Shown here piece by piece: positions 4,331 to 7,882 of a DNA stretch of 7,882 bases. Within the stretch, counting starts at the first letter, position 1. Each line of letters begins with the position of its first letter. A program made the translations under genes and the position numbers. Source of the DNA: DASZCR01 sp964246705 (lineage in GTDB: Bacteria; Acidobacteriota; Blastocatellia; Pyrinomonadales; Pyrinomonadaceae); NCBI GenBank assembly GCA_964246705.1, contig CAXTRQ010000247.1, forward strand, positions 1 to 7,882, in the 5' to 3' direction. The notes below the pieces were generated by a model that made no database searches, was not told the origin of the DNA, and saw nothing but the letters and a program-made list of their open reading frames with translations.

Positions 4331-7300
4331 ATGACCCCCGAACGCTGGAAGCAAGTCGAAGATATATTCCAATCCGCCCTTGACCTTCCCCCTGATGAAC
4401 GCCGCAGATTCATCGAAGAAGAATGCCGGGACGATACGGAACTGCGTGTGCAGGTCGAAGCTCTCATCGCGCAGTATGAGCAGGCCGGAGACTTCATCGA
4501 AGAGCCTGTCTTTGCCTTTAGCGGTCTATCTTCTCCCGGCTTTCCACTCAACACGACCGAACTATTGACCGGCGAGGCTGACGACCCGACCATCACCGGG
4601 CGTCGTATCGGCGCATACAAGATAGTGCGCGAAATCGGTCGGGGCGGCATGGGCACGGTCTATCTGGCCGTGCGCGCCGACAGCGAGTTTCAAAAGCGCG
4701 TCGCCATCAAGCTGGTCAAGCGCGGGATGGACACCGATTTTATCCTCCGTCGTTTCCGCAACGAGCGACAAATTCTCGCCTCGCTCGACCACTCGAACAT
4801 CGCGCGGCTTTTGGACGGAGGGACGACCGAAGACGGGCTGCCCTATTTCGTCATGGAATACATCGAAGGACAGCCGCTCTACCGTTATTGCAACGGCCAG
4901 AAACTAACTGTCCCCGAACGTCTCCGTCTCTTCTGCCAGATTTGCAACGCTGCCGCTTACGCGCATCAAAACCTCGTCGTTCATCGAGACATCAAGCCCT
5001 CGAACATTCTCATCTGCTCGGACGGCACGCCGAAACTTTTGGACTTCGGTATCGCCAAGCTGCTCAACCCGGAGTTGACGCCCGACACCATCACGCCGAC
5101 GGCGACCGCGATGCGGCTGATGACGCCCGAATACGCCAGCCCCGAACAGGTGCGCGGCGAACTGGCGACGCCTGCGAGCGATATCTACTCGCTGGGCGTG
5201 CTGCTCTACGAATTGCTGACCGGGCATCGCCCCTACCACTTCGCCAATCGTTCTCCGCACGAACTGGCACGCGTCATCTGCGAAGAAGAGCCGGAGCATC
5301 CGAGCCGCGCCGTCATGCAGACGGAAAACATCCTGCCGATTGAGAGTCTGGGACATGAGACGACGACGCTTGAGATCGTCTGCAAGACGCGCGGCGCAAC
5401 CCCTGAATCTCTGCGGCGTGAACTCGCGGGCGACCTCGACAACATCATCATGAAGGCGCTGCGGAAAGAACCGGGCAGGCGCTACGCATCGGTTGACAGC
5501 CTGCGCGAAGACATCACGCGCCATCTCGAAGGCCGCGCCATCTCCGCGCCCTTCTATTTCCCTCCGGCGAGCGGGAGAAGCGCGCGCTCGGCATTGGGCG
5601 AACCACTGACGGGCGAGAAATCAATCGCGGTGTTGCCGTTCAAGCTGATGACGGCGCAACGCAGCGAAGACACGGGCGACCAATATCTCGGCATCGGTCT
5701 GGCCGACGCCCTGATTACGCGCCTCTCAAACGTTCGCCGCTTCACAGTGCGCCCGACCAGTTCCGTCCTCCGCTACGGCGAGCACGACGCAGACCCCTTC
5801 GCCGCCGGTCACGAACTCGGCGTCAGCTTCGTCGTTGACGGGCGCATGCAGCACGCGGGCGCGCGCATTCGCATCACCGTCCAACTCCTCGATGTGCGCG
5901 GCGGCGCGACCATGTGGGCGGGACAGTTCGACGAAAAATATACGGACGTGCTCAGTCTCGAAGATGCCATCTCGGAGCAGGTTGCAGGCGCGCTCGTGCC
6001 CCAACTGACCGGAGACGAGCGCATCATGCTGGCGAAGCGCGGAACCGATAACGCCGAAGCTTTTGAAGCCTACCTGCGCGGTCGTTACCACTGGAACACG
6101 TTCACCGAAGAGGGCTTCGCCAAAGCCATCACCAGTTACTATCGCGCCATCGCGCTCGATCCTAACTACGCTGCGCCCTACACGGGCATCGCCGATTACT
6201 ACATCTGGATCGGCATCTTCGGCGTGATGCCTCCCGCCGAATGTTACGCGGCGGCCAAAGAGGCCGCGACCAAAGCCGTCGAACTCGATAACACGCTCGC
6301 CGATGCACACGCGGCGCTCGGCTTCGCGCTTCATACGCACGACCTCGACTGGTCAAACGCCAAAGCGCAGTACCAGCGTGCCTTTGAACTCAACCCGCAT
6401 CACGCGACCGCGCACATGTGGAACAGTCTTCAGATGGCGATGGAGGGGCACTTTGAACAGGCCATCCCGGAGGCTCGTCTGGCTTTCGAGCTTGACCCGC
6501 TGACGCCCTTCAATCATCACATGCTGGCTTGGTGTTATTACAATGCGCGCCGCTATGAAGAGAGCCTTGCCGAATACCGCAGGCTGCTCGCAACCGACCC
6601 GCAATACGGCATCGGGCATTTCGGCTTGAGCGGGGTTCTCAGTCAAATGGGGCTGCACGACGAGGCCGTTTCGGAAGCGTCGAAGGCCATCAAGCTCTCC
6701 GGCCCAAGCCCGTTTATGATGGCGCGGCTCGCCTCTGCTCACGCGGGCGGCGGACATCTTGAGGAAGCTCACAAAATCCTCAACGAGCTTCAAGACTTAT
6801 CCCGCAAGCGATACGTCTCGCCCTATCATCTCGCGCTGACTTACGCACAACTCGGCACTAAGGAAGAAGCGCTCCGGCTGCTCGAACAAACTTTTGTGAG
6901 CCGCGATGCGTGGGTGGTCTGGCTCGGCGTCGAACCGCAACTCGACCCGCTGCGCTCAGATTCGAGATTCACGGAGTTATTGCGCCGCACCAAAAATCCT
7001 TCGAGCGAGCGGCTGGCAGGCGAGGCCACACTGCAAGGCGCAAGCGGCACGCCCGCGTCCGCGCAAGGCGGCGCTCCGCAGGGCGCGCGCGACGATGCCG
7101 CACCGCTCCCCACTGACAACAGAGAGGCTCGCCAACTTTATGTCGCCGGTCGCTACTACGCGACCCGGCGCACAGCCGAGGGGCTACGCCAAGCTATCTC
7201 AAGACTTGAGCGCGCCATCGAACTCGATCCGAAGTTCGCTCTCGCCTACGCCGAACTGGCTGACTGTTACGCTCTCCTGAACTGGTATGTCGAGCCGCCA

Positions 7301-7882
7301 CCCGCCGATGCTTTTGAGAGTGCGAAGCAGGCCGCGCTCCGGGCGGTCAAGGCCGACGATAATCTTGCCGAAGCGCACGCCTCGCTCGGCTTTATCAAGT
7401 TGCACTACGAACGCGACTGGATGGGAGCCGAAAGGGAGTTCCGCCGCGCCATCGAACTGAAACCCGGAAATCCCCTCGCACATCGCTGGTACGCCTACAA
7501 CCTCTCGGCGATGGGTCGGCACGAGGAGGCGGTCGCAGAGATTAAGAGGGCGCAGGAGCTTTCACCGAAATCACCCGTCATCGCCACGGCGCTTGCTAAC
7601 GTTCTCTTCCTTGCGCGCAGATTCGACGAGGCCATCGCGCAATGCCGCAGGGCGCTGGAACTCGACTCCGGCTCGATTGCCGTCTATGTCGTGCTGCGCT
7701 GGGCGTATGAGCGCAAAGGCATGTCCGAAGAGGCTCTGTCCGCCTTCGAGCAGGAGCGTATCTTTGCAGGAGACACGCCGACCACGCATGCCAAACAAGC
7801 GCATGTGCTGGCGGCTTGCGCGAGGGGCGAGGAGGCGCGTGAAATACTCCGCGAACTGCTCGCGCGCCGCGAGGAGCAGTGG
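4331..7882 (+). CDS. Ser/Thr protein kinase with TolB-like domain and two TPR modules (3' end outside window)
   Basis: The frame is open from ATG 4331 to the last base, 1184 codons without a stop. Residues 1-60 (MTPERWKQVEDIF...) are the short helical lead typical of acidobacterial sigma-linked kinases. The Hanks-type kinase domain spans about 94-400: glycine loop GRGGMG (103-108), catalytic lysine K127 in VAIK, HRDIKPSN (218-225) with catalytic D220, DFG (238-240), TPEYASPEQ (265-273), and the end motif RRYASV...RHLEGR. All catalytic residues are present, so it should be active. Residues about 430-560 form a TolB-like domain (SIAVLPF, GIGLADALITRL, VVDGRMQ, ITVQLLD, SISEQV-type ending). TPR repeats follow from 574. 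Many relatives carry a membrane segment between the kinase and sensor parts; none is visible here, so the protein is probably cytoplasmic. The start has no Shine-Dalgarno site and lies just after the heptad repeat. It probably phosphorylates the upstream sigma factor or its regulators, with the TPRs as a protein-docking or sensing surface; this is inference. Confidence 0.95.
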   Translation, partial: MTPERWKQVEDIFQSALDLPPDERRRFIEEECRDDTELRVQVEALIAQYEQAGDFIEEPVFAFSGLSSPGFPLNTTELLTGEADDPTITGRRIGAYKIVREIGRGGMGTVYLAVRADSEFQKRVAIKLVKRGMDTDFILRRFRNERQILASLDHSNIARLLDGGTTEDGLPYFVMEYIEGQPLYRYCNGQKLTVPERLRLFCQICNAAAYAHQNLVVHRDIKPSNILICSDGTPKLLDFGIAKLLNPELTPDTITPTATAMRLMTPEYASPEQVRGELATPASDIYSLGVLLYELLTGHRPYHFANRSPHELARVICEEEPEHPSRAVMQTENILPIESLGHETTTLEIVCKTRGATPESLRRELAGDLDNIIMKALRKEPGRRYASVDSLREDITRHLEGRAISAPFYFPPASGRSARSALGEPLTGEKSIAVLPFKLMTAQRSEDTGDQYLGIGLADALITRLSNVRRFTVRPTSSVLRYGEHDADPFAAGHELGVSFVVDGRMQHAGARIRITVQLLDVRGGATMWAGQFDEKYTDVLSLEDAISEQVAGALVPQLTGDERIMLAKRGTDNAEAFEAYLRGRYHWNTFTEEGFAKAITSYYRAIALDPNYAAPYTGIADYYIWIGIFGVMPPAECYAAAKEAATKAVELDNTLADAHAALGFALHTHDLDWSNAKAQYQRAFELNPHHATAHMWNSLQMAMEGHFEQAIPEARLAFELDPLTPFNHHMLAWCYYNARRYEESLAEYRRLLATDPQYGIGHFGLSGVLSQMGLHDEAVSEASKAIKLSGPSPFMMARLASAHAGGGHLEEAHKILNELQDLSRKRYVSPYHLALTYAQLGTKEEALRLLEQTFVSRDAWVVWLGVEPQLDPLRSDSRFTELLRRTKNPSSERLAGEATLQGASGTPASAQGGAPQGARDDAAPLPTDNREARQLYVAGRYYATRRTAEGLRQAISRLERAIELDPKFALAYAELADCYALLNWYVEPPPADAFESAKQAALRAVKADDNLAEAHASLGFIKLHYERDWMGAEREFRRAIELKPGNPLAHRWYAYNLSAMGRHEEAVAEIKRAQELSPKSPVIATALANVLFLARRFDEAIAQCRRALELDSGSIAVYVVLRWAYERKGMSEEALSAFEQERIFAGDTPTTHAKQAHVLAACARGEEAREILRELLARREEQW
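6050..7882 (+). repeat. Tandem duplication of the TPR module within the kinase protein
   Basis: Module 1 (residues 574-887, 6050-6991) begins NAEAFEAYLRGRYHW; module 2 (from residue 930, 7118 onward) begins NREARQLYVAGRYYA. They align without gaps for at least the first 101 residues with about 43 identities by hand count, including RAI.LDP, AHA.LGF and a shared final DW. Module 1 closes with DPLRSDSRFTELLRR, the usual C-terminal ending of TolB-TPR proteins. A 42-residue linker rich in Gly, Ala, Ser, Pro and Gln (888-929) joins them. Module 2 is cut by the window end. Confidence 0.8.

Noticed and set aside
4904..6793. Several minus-strand open frames of 146-206 codons opposite the kinase gene
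   Set aside because: They are mirror frames produced by the GC-rich codon bias of the kinase gene; the kinase, TolB and TPR motifs on the + strand are unambiguous.

Overview
The window is GC-rich bacterial DNA with long, densely coding reading frames and strong purine-rich ribosome sites at most genes. An ECF-type sigma factor of the TIGR02999 style sits directly upstream of a Ser/Thr kinase fused to TolB-like and TPR modules. A glycine-rich RNA-binding protein is followed by a DEAD-box helicase. This combination is most familiar from Acidobacteriota (Blastocatellia-like), with Planctomycetes-type bacteria as an alternative. The taxonomic call is an inference from gene content, not a search result.

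Layout. Bases 1-150 are the 3' end of a glycine-rich RNA-binding-protein gene on the + strand, followed by a terminator-like hairpin. Bases 289-1506 encode a complete RhlE-like DEAD-box RNA helicase, again followed by a hairpin. Bases 1660-2052 encode a 130-residue protein with two CxxC pairs and a small C-terminal domain. A large imperfect hairpin (2096-2130) lies between this gene and two minus-strand genes that converge on it. These are a DUF5996-like protein (3366-2473) and, 60 bases downstream of it, a standalone MbtH-like protein (2412-2158), probably one operon read from a TATAAT box near 3415-3420.

From a divergent intergenic region, a plausible housekeeping-type promoter (3566-3595) drives an ECF-like sigma factor (3646-4215). 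Its stop codon lies inside an array of GTGACGA/GTGACAA heptads that returns in inverted orientation just before the next gene. That gene starts at 4331 and stays open to the end of the window (1184 codons). It encodes a cytoplasmic-looking Ser/Thr kinase, a TolB-like domain and two homologous TPR modules in tandem.

How the genes work together. The first part looks like an RNA-handling cluster (RNA chaperone plus helicase). The last part is a sigma-factor/kinase signalling pair in which phosphorylation may control the sigma factor. MbtH proteins normally assist nonribosomal peptide synthetases, and none is visible here, so the MbtH/DUF5996 couple is the least explained part. The most notable observations are this couple, the tandem duplication of the TPR module within the kinase, and the heptad inverted repeat at the sigma-kinase junction.
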